A DNA stretch of 64,000 bases from Lophium mytilinum. Its lineage: Eukaryota; Ascomycota; Dothideomycetes; Mytilinidiales; Mytilinidiaceae. Below the pieces are notes generated by a model. It had not been told where the DNA came from and ran no database searches. It was given only the letters and a program-made list of their open reading frames with translations. Shown here piece after piece: positions 45,946 through 55,367 of this stretch. The stretch is from NCBI GenBank assembly GCA_010093605.1, contig MU004191.1, positions 427,832 through 491,831 of the forward strand, given 5' to 3'. Positions within the stretch are counted from its first letter, which is position 1, and every line of letters starts with the position of its first letter. The translations under genes were made by a program, and so were the position numbers.

Positions 45946-46640
45946 AACTAGCAACAATCTTAGTAAATTCTTTAGTAAAGGTACTTCTTCTTATAGTATT
46001 AAAGAGAAATATCTCTCTCTTAAGAGCCTAGCTTATATTTAAGAGTATAAGAGTAGTTCTTCTATTAGAAATAGTATTTTCTAAAAAAAGATCTTAGATT
46101 TTTAAGTAAGTTTTTTCTCTAAGTCCGCCCCAAGTCCGCTCTAAGTATTTCCTTTTTCTAGGTATTTCTCTAAGAATTTCTTATCTCTAAGAGTATTAAC
46201 TATAAATCTAAACTATATAAAGGCTTTTATTTTCTACTTTTCTAATTATATAGAAATCTTCTTTATTAGTAGCATACTTATTACCTAAAGTAGAGTAGAT
46301 AGTATTAGTAAAAAAAGATAAAAAAAATTAAAAAGTTAATTATATTTATAGAACTAGTAAATATATATATATATATATATATATATACTTCTACTACTCC
46401 TCCTTCTTCTCTCTAAGGTCCCGGGTTCGAGCCTGGTCCCGGGTTCGAGCCTGCGTAATTTCTTCTTTTTTCTTTTTTTTGGCGGGGTTTCTAGGAAATA
46501 CTTAGGGTGGACTTGGGGCAGACTTGGGGCGGACTTAAGGCTAACTTAGAAATTTAAGACTATCTTAAATTTCTAAGGCGCTTTATTAAAAGACTCTATC
46601 CTTATTCTAAGACTCTCTTCTTATTCTAGGGTGGAAATAC
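45946..46640. repeat. AT-rich degenerate repeat with internal inverted repeats (possible DNA-element relic)
   Basis: Composition switches sharply to TA-rich, CpG-poor sequence like that of the Copia element. Near-complementary segments lie at 46119-46152 and 46493-46538 (words AAGTCCGCCCCAAGTCCGC and CTAAGTATTTCCT). The right arm has an extra copy of its 10-bp word. Between them sit an AT dinucleotide run (46361-46387) and a doubled 18-bp word at 46417-46452. No open frame, transposase or LTR was found, and the ends could not be fixed. It may be a mutated MITE or other non-autonomous element; the family is undetermined. Confidence 0.55.
46417..46452 (+). repeat. Tandem duplicate of an 18-bp tRNA T-arm-like word
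   Basis: GGTCCCGGGTTCGAGCCT occurs twice head to tail. It contains GGTTCGAGCC, a perfect match to the RNA polymerase III B-box. No D arm, A-box or acceptor stem is recognisable upstream, so this is not a tRNA gene; a T-rich run follows within about 20-40 bp. It may derive from a tRNA or a tRNA-related short interspersed element. Confidence 0.6.
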
Positions 46641-48149
46641 GACTCTACTTGATTAGGGGGTGCACTTGATTACAAGGTTTGCAGGAGGTAGCCTACAGTC
46701 TCCCGTCGCTTACCCCCCCATCGCGGTACGGTATGAGGAGCTAAGACAGCTATGAGGAGTTAAGACTACCGTAGGTCCGGCTTGATTTGACTGCCAGGAA
46801 GGGCTAGCTCGTATTCTTTTTCTCTGCCACTAGACCTGTTCTAACCCTAGTCTGGGAACACGGGGATGATGTCAGGGCATCGTTGGAAGAAGCGGTTGCA
46901 CATGTGCACATGAAGTTCTGCAGTGCGACGGCCCAGAGACCAGACCCCGGGTATGACGAAACAACGGCCCAATCATTTTGCTGGCAGCCGCCTTCATTAG
47001 TGGACGATTAGTACATGCCACATCCGCCTCCAGTAGCCGAAAGATGAGATTAGGAATCTGGGGTACTGATACGGTGATTTGGTGCTAGAGCTTACTCCAG
47101 GCATGGGAATATGGGGGCGGGGAGGGGGGCGGGGGTGGGCAGCTCTCATCGGCCAACTTGAGCTCTGGCGTCTACTTCCTAGTTAACTTTCGCCACATGC
47201 ATAGAATTCAAGGCATCTAGGTTCTAGAGCTGAAAATTGGATTGAAATACTCAAGCCGTGAGAAACTCCCAAAAAGGAATTTGACTCACGAAGGATCTCG
47301 GCGTGGGTCTTTGCCCCGAGTATCAAGACCCGATCCAACTGCTCTGTGTAGCTTACAGAGTTAGTCCGGTCCGCCAGGAGCGATTGGATCCGCTGAATCT
47401 ACCGAAGTCCTGTACCGCGGGGTCCTAGCTATGTAGCTAATCCCCCTTGGCTAGGTCATCAGCCTTCCCAGCGCCGAGGGCGTTTTGTCGCCGTCGATTA
47501 GTGCTTCGGGCCGGAAGCTGATCGCCTGCCATCTGCTTATTCTAAAGTCGTTAATCGAGGATAGCGACTCGGAGCTTAAACATTCTCCATAGAACTGTAA
47601 AGGACACACCGCCCTGTGAGCGTCGAAGAGCATCGCTGAGAACGAGCAGTAACTTGTCGGGAAAGTCGGAACAGGAATTGGCATCCCCGAACACTTCAGT
47701 GTCCTAGAATGCTCTCGTGCATAGCACGTAGGAGGCCTGAATTCGAGAACGGAAGACGTATGGACGCGAATCCCGGGATATCTTGAAAATGAGCTGAAAG
47801 ATCAGAAAAGACGCGACTCACAATACGATGGAGGTTGAAGTAGAGTTCCATTCCCTTCAGCTGGAGCCCACAAGCCTTTGACTAGTGGGGCCGTCAGTCA
47901 GCTCAGAACATGCCACAAGTAGCACAAAGCGAAGGGGATCAATACCATTCATTGGTCCGCTAAAGAGGCCGATCGATGCCTCTTGTGCTTAGCTCGTACC
48001 ATCCCTTACTTGCCTTTCAATTCCTTTTCACGCGCAGGGCATTTCTTTCAGGTACTTTTCCCAATAGTCTAACTCTACCTAAATTTTCTCCTTTTCCGTG
48101 CCATCGAACGACCCTAGCTGTCTAATTGAGGACGATCTGCTTGCTGCGC
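46641..48149. other. Gene-poor region, 1.5 kb
   Basis: Normal-composition DNA. A 77-codon minus frame (47451-47684) has no recognised family. Nothing else seen. Confidence 0.45.
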
Positions 48150-48625
48150 TCTCAGATCTACCATTTATACCCATAGCGTGGACCCTACATGTACCTTTCC
48201 TGGCTACACTTTCGGCCCAATTCCCAGAATTTAGACCAAATGCCTACCCACTTCCAGGATACATCTGTCCGCTAGGTATACCACGCTCTCGGACGAAAAT
48301 CTACCACTTATAGCCATAGTGTGGCCCCAAAGTGAGCCTTTCCTGTCTGAGCTTTCGGTCTAGTTTCTCGAACTTGAGCCGAAAACTTGGCTTAGTTGTA
48401 GGTATCTATAGTCTGTGTGGTATTCCATACTCTCGGTTTAAGAACTATCACTTATACCCTTAGCGTGGACCCTACGCGTGCCTTTTCTGTCTACGCTTCC
48501 GGCCTAATTTCTAGAGATTAAAACTGAATGCCTGCCTCCCCTTATGTATATACCCTTTGTCTATTCGGCGCTCTCGGCCTAAAAACCACTCATTGTAAAA
48601 AGTGTGGACCCAAAGAGGCCACGTA
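48150..48625 (-). repeat. Tandem repeat cluster B: the same ~141-bp family, four copies, inverted
   Basis: Core segments begin near 48157, 48300, 48445 and 48584 (spacings about 143, 145 and 139 bp). On the minus strand they read CCGAAAGTGTAG..., GGTACATGTAGGGTCCACG, CTATGGGTATAAATGGTAGA and CCGAGAGCG, the same order of blocks as cluster A at 8931-9430. The last copy is the most diverged. Orientation is opposite to cluster A, 39 kb away. Confidence 0.8.
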
Positions 48626-48969
48626 GAAAATACATCTACATTCATATGTCTCCTGACACTGCTTTACCGCCATACTGCCGTAGACCTACCCTACGTAAAA
48701 GAGCCGACAAAAGGGTCGACGAGGTTACCACTTGTCGTGCTTAGAGTAATTACAGTTTGGGCATAATTAGGTATTGTTCTTACAAAAGCGTGTGCCATAG
48801 CCCGGCCCCGGTTGTTTCTCATGGAGTAAAGATGCACGAAAGCGTGGTCTGAATTAGATGATAAAAACGCGTGCACGAAGACGATCCTGCACCCACAAAA
48901 CTCGAAAGTGATGACTTAATCTTTTTACTATATAGAACAGGGGTATCATCTCACATCCCAGCGGGCGAC
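48626..48969. other. Spacer between repeat cluster B and the GCP4 gene
   Basis: 344 bp at the 3' side of GCP4; nothing recognised. Confidence 0.45.
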
Positions 48970-51351
48970 TCAAACCCCCTCCCACTCCTCATCCTCGCTG
49001 CCCTCCTCTCCCCAATCCAACTTCATAAGTAACCGATCCACCCCACCAACACTCCACGGCTCATACGCCGCACCAACGCCAACGCTCTCCCCGCCCACCA
49101 CGCCGGTCCCAGCGCCCCCGCCCATCCTCTCAGCATCCACCTCCCTCAGCCGCCCCACGAGGCCCTTCAAGTCACTATCCACCCGCTTCCTAGCGCGGTC
49201 CAGTTGCAGCGCAACCTCCCGTTCTTCCTTCGGGTAGTCCGCCATCGCATCGACGATGCCGTCGTCTTCGAGGTCGAGGTTCTGTTGGACGAGCTGCAGC
49301 CGGGTGATGTATGCAACCAGCTCATCAACGTGAACCAGGAACTCGCGGAGGGCGGTTGTGAAGAGGAAGTCAGTCAGGAGGAGCGAGTAGGCGAGCGAGG
49401 CGAGGAAGGCACGGTGGGCGGAGGCGAGAGTTTCGGGGTCGTGAGGCGTGGAGGCGCTGTCATGCGCATGTGATGAGCTGGGCCGCTCGGTTGCGGGGAT
49501 GTTTATGTTGCGGTTGAGACTCGCCGCGGGTGAGTATGGAGGGGTGAAGATGGCGGATCGGTCGGCGGAGGAGCGAGGACGGTCGGTTGAAGAAGAGGGC
49601 GGGCGCTGTGGTGCGCCTTCGGGCTGCAGGATCCAGTCGCGGAAGTGCTTCCAGCTCTCTTGCACAACTTCGCCTTCGAAGTAGGCGCCGGCTTCGGAGA
49701 GGAAGAAGATGGCTGCGCCGCAGGTTGCCCAAACTTTTCGCATTTCACGGCCGCGGGCGTCGGCTTTTTGGCGGCGCTTTTTTAGTATGGCTTTACCGGA
49801 GGGTGTTGAGCTAAATTGGGGGGCGGGTGGAGCTGGATGCTCTCTTCGGATGGAGCTTTGCCTCCATAGGTCGGCGAGACGGAGGTGGCCGCGGCGTACT
49901 GATAGCAGGTAGGCGTTGATAGAGGAGTATATATCCAGATCAGAGTTTACTATGAAAAGATCTAGTGGAGAGCGAATGTCTAAAGTGAGAGTGGTGGGTA
50001 TAGACAGCAAGAGGTCGTTGAAGACGACACTGGATATCTTGGGAGCCGACGACGATGATTCTCGTGCTCGACCAGGTGTGCCTGGGCGATTAGTGGTAGG
50101 TTTGTGTACGCTTAAGTGTACCAGATCCATTGCGAGGTCTAGGGAGTCGTCCGTGTGGTCCTCCTCGCCGCTCAAGCTTGACAGAACCGACCATGCCCGG
50201 GCCAAGACCGCAGTGATCTCTCCTTCTTTTAGTAGGACACTTTGCAAGCCCGGTTTGCGTTGTGAGGCTTGCCCAGGCATATTGTGTCGTGATCGAATCT
50301 TCTCATCAGCCTCCGTAATTAAAGCCACAGCAAACTCACCCCTTCCGAGGAGGAAGAACTCTTGAAGGAGGGATAAGATCTCAACAATTTTGGGTAAAGG
50401 GAGCAAGTGCTGTAGCATGTTGCGAGACAGGGAAAGGCGAATAGCTGTGATTGCCTCGGAGAGATTGGAGGTTGAGATGGGAGTTGTGACTTGCGAAAGA
50501 TGCTGGAGATGTAACGGGAGAAGTTCAAGCTCCGATGCCCTAGATGAGCGTGTAGCAGGGGTCTTTGAAGCGTTCTCAAGAGATCGAATTTGATTGAGTG
50601 ACTTTCCTACGAACAGCATGGACGTTGCTGTTTGTCGGGATACGAACTTCGGAAGGCTCTTGCTGCGTACAACGAAACGGCTTCCTTCTTCGTCATCTGA
50701 CCACTGGATGAAGAAGTCCGAGGTCCCAAATGTCGGTAACCGACCATATAGCACCCAGGTCGATAATTGTCGCAGCCATGCAGTCTCCGCGACTTTACCT
50801 AACTCTACCGCGGCCTCCTCGATGTCTGGATAGCCTGTCTGCGCCTCCTGCCGGAGCTTGTCGATTATCCCAGCCCCAGAAGACATGACATCCTCTCTGA
50901 TAACGCCTTTGACGTTCTTCTCGGTGAGGCCAGGGCGCATCATGAAGTTTTCAAGCTTCCATAGCCACTCCATCAACCTCGTCCATTCATCAAACTCGCC
51001 AACAATGCCTGCCAACGGCACAATGTTATATGCCCCAACTGTGCTCACATCTCTCTTCAAGATCCTACGCTCCACGTCCAATATCTTCTGCTGGAACTTT
51101 GCTAGTTGTGAGGATGTAATTGCGGTAGCTACGGCGCGGCATATCGTGGAGGGATGTATCGAGGATATCCGTGAAGCATGTTCGCGAGTCTGGCGGTGGA
51201 GTTTGGACAGAGCTCCAACGGATGACAGAAGCTCTGCCTCTGGCGGAGAGAGTAGGGGAAATGACTTTGTGTCTATCCCTTTGATGGTACTTTGGGATTC
51301 GAAAAGCGGGGAAGGGTGGCCCGAGAGGGATAGGAGGATTTCGTGGAGCAT
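48970..51351 (-). CDS. Gamma-tubulin complex component 4 (GCP4, Spc97/Spc98 family)
   Basis: 793 aa, single exon. GCP proteins build the gamma-tubulin ring that nucleates microtubules at spindle pole bodies and other organising centres; GCP4 belongs to the accessory set (GCP4-6) found in filamentous fungi but absent from budding yeast. The start MLHEILLSLSGHPSPLF is the GCP4 signature, followed by LLSPPEAELLSSVGALSKLHR. Gamma-TuRC grip-1-like blocks include YNIVPLAGIVGEFDEWTRLM with EWLWKLENF and, further on, WLRQLSTWVLYGRLPTFGTS. The grip-2 part (LLSIPTTLTLDIRSPLDLFI, then FLVHVDELVAYITRLQ) ends in an acidic tail. A Ser/Pro-rich insert (about residues 600-650) and a Gly-rich stretch near the C-terminus are low complexity. 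Divergent from BIO2 with a 418-bp gap. Confidence 0.92.
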   Translation of the reverse strand: MLHEILLSLSGHPSPLFESQSTIKGIDTKSFPLLSPPEAELLSSVGALSKLHRQTREHASRISSIHPSTICRAVATAITSSQLAKFQQKILDVERRILKRDVSTVGAYNIVPLAGIVGEFDEWTRLMEWLWKLENFMMRPGLTEKNVKGVIREDVMSSGAGIIDKLRQEAQTGYPDIEEAAVELGKVAETAWLRQLSTWVLYGRLPTFGTSDFFIQWSDDEEGSRFVVRSKSLPKFVSRQTATSMLFVGKSLNQIRSLENASKTPATRSSRASELELLPLHLQHLSQVTTPISTSNLSEAITAIRLSLSRNMLQHLLPLPKIVEILSLLQEFFLLGRGEFAVALITEADEKIRSRHNMPGQASQRKPGLQSVLLKEGEITAVLARAWSVLSSLSGEEDHTDDSLDLAMDLVHLSVHKPTTNRPGTPGRARESSSSAPKISSVVFNDLLLSIPTTLTLDIRSPLDLFIVNSDLDIYSSINAYLLSVRRGHLRLADLWRQSSIRREHPAPPAPQFSSTPSGKAILKKRRQKADARGREMRKVWATCGAAIFFLSEAGAYFEGEVVQESWKHFRDWILQPEGAPQRPPSSSTDRPRSSADRSAIFTPPYSPAASLNRNINIPATERPSSSHAHDSASTPHDPETLASAHRAFLASLAYSLLLTDFLFTTALREFLVHVDELVAYITRLQLVQQNLDLEDDGIVDAMADYPKEEREVALQLDRARKRVDSDLKGLVGRLREVDAERMGGGAGTGVVGGESVGVGAAYEPWSVGGVDRLLMKLDWGEEGSEDEEWEGV

Positions 51352-51769
51352 TGCTGCAGTTGTAGTTGTTCGCTACCTATGCTTTCCTCTCTGTTTCCGT
51401 GTTAGAGGAAGTATACAATATGCGGGACGAGACGCGGTGGTCGACTTACTCGTCATGGATGGGCGGATTTCGTCGCTGGAAACGCTCTTGGAAGAAAACG
51501 ATCAAAACACTCAGCAACTCAAACCGGCACATCAGCGGCGGCTCAAATACATGGCCCAAAAAGGCTACTGTTTACACGTTGAGTGAATTGACAAAGCAGA
51601 GGCGTGGGATTGGTGACGATTGTCGGAAGAAGTCGCGACACGCGCTGATCTGCGCAAGCATCCCGAGCCAGCCCCTCAGGCCCCCCCTCAACACCTCCGG
51701 CCCCACCAAGTCACCAATTCACCAATTCACCTCCTTTCCTCCTTCAACACACTTATCAAATTACTGACC
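51352..51769. promoter_or_regulatory. Divergent promoter, GCP4 and BIO2
   Basis: 418 bp. The stretch before BIO2 is CCT/CACC-rich. No TATA box seen. Confidence 0.45.
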
Positions 51770-53145
51770 ATGTCTCGACGAATTCCAGCCAAAAGCAGGA
51801 GCCTCCAACCCCGGAGGCTTCTCAGCCCCCAATTCATCTCCAGGCCCTTCAGCACCGTTCAAGATGTTGTTCCCGGGAGCTCAACCGGGCCACCGCAAGC
51901 ACCAACACCTCAACGTACCTCCGTGTTGCAAGATGCACTTCAATCAACGGCCCCTCGGACCAATTGGACAAAAGAAGAAATCTCAGAGATCTACAACACT
52001 CCATTAATGGAACTATCATATGCAGCGGTAAGAACACATTTCTTCAAGATGCCGAGAGTACCCCGGCAAGCACTATGAACCACACATTGGCCCTTTTATT
52101 TGCATTTCGGACACTGACAAATACCTCAAAGGCTACTCTCCACCGCCGCTTCCACTCGCCCGCAGCCATCCAGCTCTGCACCCTGATCAACATCAAAACC
52201 GGCGGCTGCAGCGAAGACTGCTCGTACTGCGCGCAATCCTCGCGGCACAACACGGGCCTCAAAGCGACCAAAATGGTCAACGTTGAGACCGTGCTCGCCG
52301 CCGCCCGCACCGCAAAGGAGAACGGCAGCTCGCGCTTCTGCATGGGCGCCGCGTGGCGCGACATGCGCGGCCGCAAGACCAACCTCCGCAACATCACCGA
52401 GATGGTCAAGGGCGTGCGCGCGCTGGGCATGGAGGCGTGCGTGACGCTGGGGATGATTGATGCCGCGCAGGCGAAGGAGCTGAAGCAGGCGGGCTTGACG
52501 GCGTATAACCATAATGTTGATACGAGCCGCGAGCATTACCCGAGCGTCATTACTACGCGTTCGTATGACGAGCGGCTGGCGACGATCGAGAATGTGCGGG
52601 AGGCCGGGATCAATGTGTGCACGGGTGGCATTTTGGGGCTGGGTGAGAAGGCGAAGGACCATGTGGGCTTGATCCATACGGTTGCGACGCTGCCTAAGCA
52701 TCCAGAGTCGTTCCCCGTGAATGCTCTGGTGCCGATCAAGGGGACGCCGTTGGGAGAGAGCAAAGCTATTTCGTTTGATGCAATTGTGAGGACGATTGCA
52801 ACTGCGAGGATGGTGCTGCCTGCGACCATCATTCGGTTGGCTGCCGGCAGGAACACTATGACTGAGGAGAAGCAGATGATGTGCTTCTTTTCTGGTGGTA
52901 CGTTGTTCCATAAAATATGAATTCAGATGAAGCATGCTAACTCTTTTACAGCTAATGCCGTGTTCACCGGAGAGAAGATGTTGACTACCGCCTGTAACGG
53001 TTGGGAAGAAGACAAGGCCATGTTTGACCGATGGGGCCTGCGACCGATGGAGAGCCACGAAACTCTTCAAGGTCAGGAGGAGATGAAGGAATCAATTCCT
53101 CCTGTGGTCGAGCAGAAGGAGCAAGCATTGGCCAGCGCGCCATGA
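51770..53145 (+). CDS. BIO2: Biotin synthase
   Basis: Predicted 405 aa in three exons: 51770-52027, 52132-52897 and 52952-53145 (introns 104 and 54 bp). This radical-SAM enzyme inserts sulfur into dethiobiotin, the last step of biotin synthesis. The CxxxCxxC motif that binds the 4Fe-4S/SAM cluster is at residues 112-119 (CSEDCSYC). Other blocks are FCMGAAWRDMRGRKTN, YNHNVDTSREHYPSVITT, GGILGLGEKAKDHVG and FPVNALVPIKGTPLG. NAVFTGEKMLTTACNG supplies the second-cluster region near the C-terminus. The N-terminal ~45 residues are Arg/Ser-rich without acids until FSTVQD (MSRRIPAKSRSLQPRR start), a typical mitochondrial presequence. It forms a cluster with BIOF and BIODA and converges on BIOF with 177 bp between stops. 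Confidence 0.96.
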
Positions 53146-53322
53146 AAATTTGGAGGTGTTTAAAAGTGAGATTTCGCAGCGTACATGAAGCTCCTCCTTG
53201 CGGAGTCGAGCATCTGAATATTCAAATACATATACTATATATGCGCTAGCTTTTGATGTCTAGAGAACTGGAAATATGCTCTATGTATGCAAAATATTGA
53301 CTTATTCAAGAGTCCGAGCCCA

Positions 53323-54745
53323 TCAGAGTCGAGCCTTCTCCAAAGCTGGCGGTAGTGCATCGCCAGCAAAGTCACCCCCTTCTGTTTGTACTCCAACCCA
53401 GTCATCAATCCTATCAACCAGCTTCCGAACCTCGTCATAGGTGTTGCCCGAGTGTAGACACACTCGAATTCTCGAGCTGCCATGAGGTACAGTCGGAGGC
53501 ACTACAGCGCGCACAACAAACCCTGCATCTTGACAATACTTCGCCAGACTTCTTGGGTGCGGCGTGATAACTGCGAAGATAGGGCTCTGTGGACACTCTG
53601 CCGGGACTCTGAGCAGCGCAGCTGGGCCGTTATTGAATCCGTGTTTGGCTACTAGGTCTTGGAGCATGTCGAATGTTGCTTGAATAAGCCACTTCAGGTG
53701 CAGCGCAAGCTTGAATCACATAGAACGTTAGGTGCCGTCTTACGAAAACAGATACTCACCAGCTGGACTTACTGGCTCTGTGTCTCCCCGCTGGAGGAGA
53801 CTGTAGGAGGCTCGGATGCCAGCGAGGGAAGGGTAGGACATAAAGGTTGTATAAATGAGAGGCCGAGCGTAGTTGAGTAGGTAGTGACGGACCACTGGCG
53901 AACATAACACGATTGCTGAGGACCACCGGTTAGTGAAAATGAAAGGAGCTAGGTACAGATGATGTCCTACCTCCATTGCTAGAGAGAGCTTTCCCGAAGG
54001 TGTGAAGTCTCGCAAAGACCTTGTCCTCAAGTCCGAGTTCACACACAAGGCCCCGTCCAAACGGTCCTACTACCCCCGTAGAATGTGCTTCATCAACAAC
54101 GATGTACCCATTCTTTCGTGGCAGCGCCTGCTCAACCACATCTACGATGGCTTTGAGAGGCAGTAGATCCCCATCCATACTGTAGATGGCCTCAACAGCA
54201 ACAAACACACTGCGCCGTCCATCTCTTACCAGCCCATCATTCTCTTCACACTCCTCAAGCACCCGCTTCAGATCCTCAACCGAGTTGTGCAGGAACGGGA
54301 GACACTTCGCCGCCCGACTCAACCGCATACCCTCGTGCACAGACGCATGAATAAACTCATCATGAACAATAACATCGCCCGGTTGCGGCATGCACGAAAA
54401 GAACCCGGCGTTAGCGTCGAACCCAGAGTTGAACAGCAACCCCGACGGGGCCCGATGGAAAGCGGCTATGCTTTTCTCTAGATCCTCGGCATATGCTGAG
54501 TTGCCGTCCAGGAGCCGTGACCCACCACTGCCAAGCTTGCACGTCGTGTTGGAGAGCTCTTGCAGATAGGCGGTGCGGAGAGCCGGCGAGGTGGAGAGGG
54601 AGAGGAAGTCGTTGGAGGAGAAATCAACAGAGCCGGTGGGGGAAACGAGGAGGTTGCGGAGCGTGGATTGGGCACGGCGCCGGTCTAGGGTCTGGCGGAT
54701 TGTTTGCTCGATTGGCAATTGGGTTGTGGGTGCATCGTCGTCCAT
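53323..54745 (-). CDS. bioF: 8-amino-7-oxononanoate (KAPA) synthase, BioF type, with PTS1-like C-terminus
   Basis: Predicted 434 aa in three exons: 53971-54745, 53773-53915 and 53323-53709 (introns 55 and 63 bp). This PLP enzyme condenses pimeloyl-CoA (or pimeloyl-ACP) with alanine, the first committed step of biotin ring assembly. Visible motifs are VDFSSNDFLSLS, LGSGGSRLLDGNSAYAEDLE, LFNSGFDANAGFFS, DEAHSTGVVGPFGRG, and HTFGKALSSNG with the PLP lysine at about residue 252. The protein ends ALEKARL; Ala-Arg-Leu is an accepted variant of the peroxisomal PTS1 tripeptide. In Aspergillus, BioF is known to act in peroxisomes. A general class-II aminotransferase is less likely given the neighbours BIO2 and BIODA. 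Confidence 0.95.
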
Positions 54746-55367
54746 TTCCGTTAGGTGGTATAGGAGATGTTGGGAGTCAACAAGGTGTTTACACTCCCGA
54801 AAATTTGTTGAGTGCTTGAAAGATGACGGGTGCGGAAGATGACAGTGCCTCTAGTACTGGGAGGAAAAGAGAGAACGCCTTGATACTGCCGTATTCAATT
54901 GGGTTGAATTCTGCAGGTAAATAGTTTCGAATAAGAGGCTTGACGGGTGGTTAATGTGGATGCTTCGTTGAGACATGGGATTTAATGCTGACTGGATCTC
55001 CTCACGGCCCCGGTTATTCTATCCACCGCAACTCTTGTCAGAGACTATGGCTCTACTTGGAGTTGTAATGCAACCTGTTCCGTCACTGTCCCAGTCTCTT
55101 TTATTGATCTTTATGATCCCCGATTAGTCCACCAACGAATTGCTGTTGCTGTAGAGCCGCGACCTCGGGAGCAATATATCCCCCCAGATCCCGATGTGTG
55201 GGGTAGATCAGGGGCTAGCGCAGAACGAGCGAAACCTTCATTCGACTTCATTCGTAAATTTTGACCACTAAATACTCGTTTGTATAGGTCGACCGGATTC
55301 GGGAGCTAGTTGGATACATCTGCTGTCCAAGGCCTCCCCGTCGTACCATCTGGGTAGCCTCTGTGTC
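54746..55367. promoter_or_regulatory. Divergent promoter, BIOF and BIODA
   Basis: 622 bp between start codons; no other gene. Candidate site for co-regulation of the biotin genes, but I could not identify a specific shared motif. Confidence 0.5.

Noticed and set aside
46417-46452. A tRNA gene at the GGTTCGAGCC words
   Set aside because: Only the T-arm-like word is present, twice in tandem; no acceptor, D or anticodon arms can be folded.
48098-48313. 71-codon frame over repeat cluster B
   Set aside because: Lies in the tandem repeat and is not maintained in the other units.
52126-53070. 314-codon open frame antisense to BIO2
   Set aside because: A shadow of the GC-rich biotin synthase exon; it has no family resemblance, while the + strand has all biotin synthase motifs.
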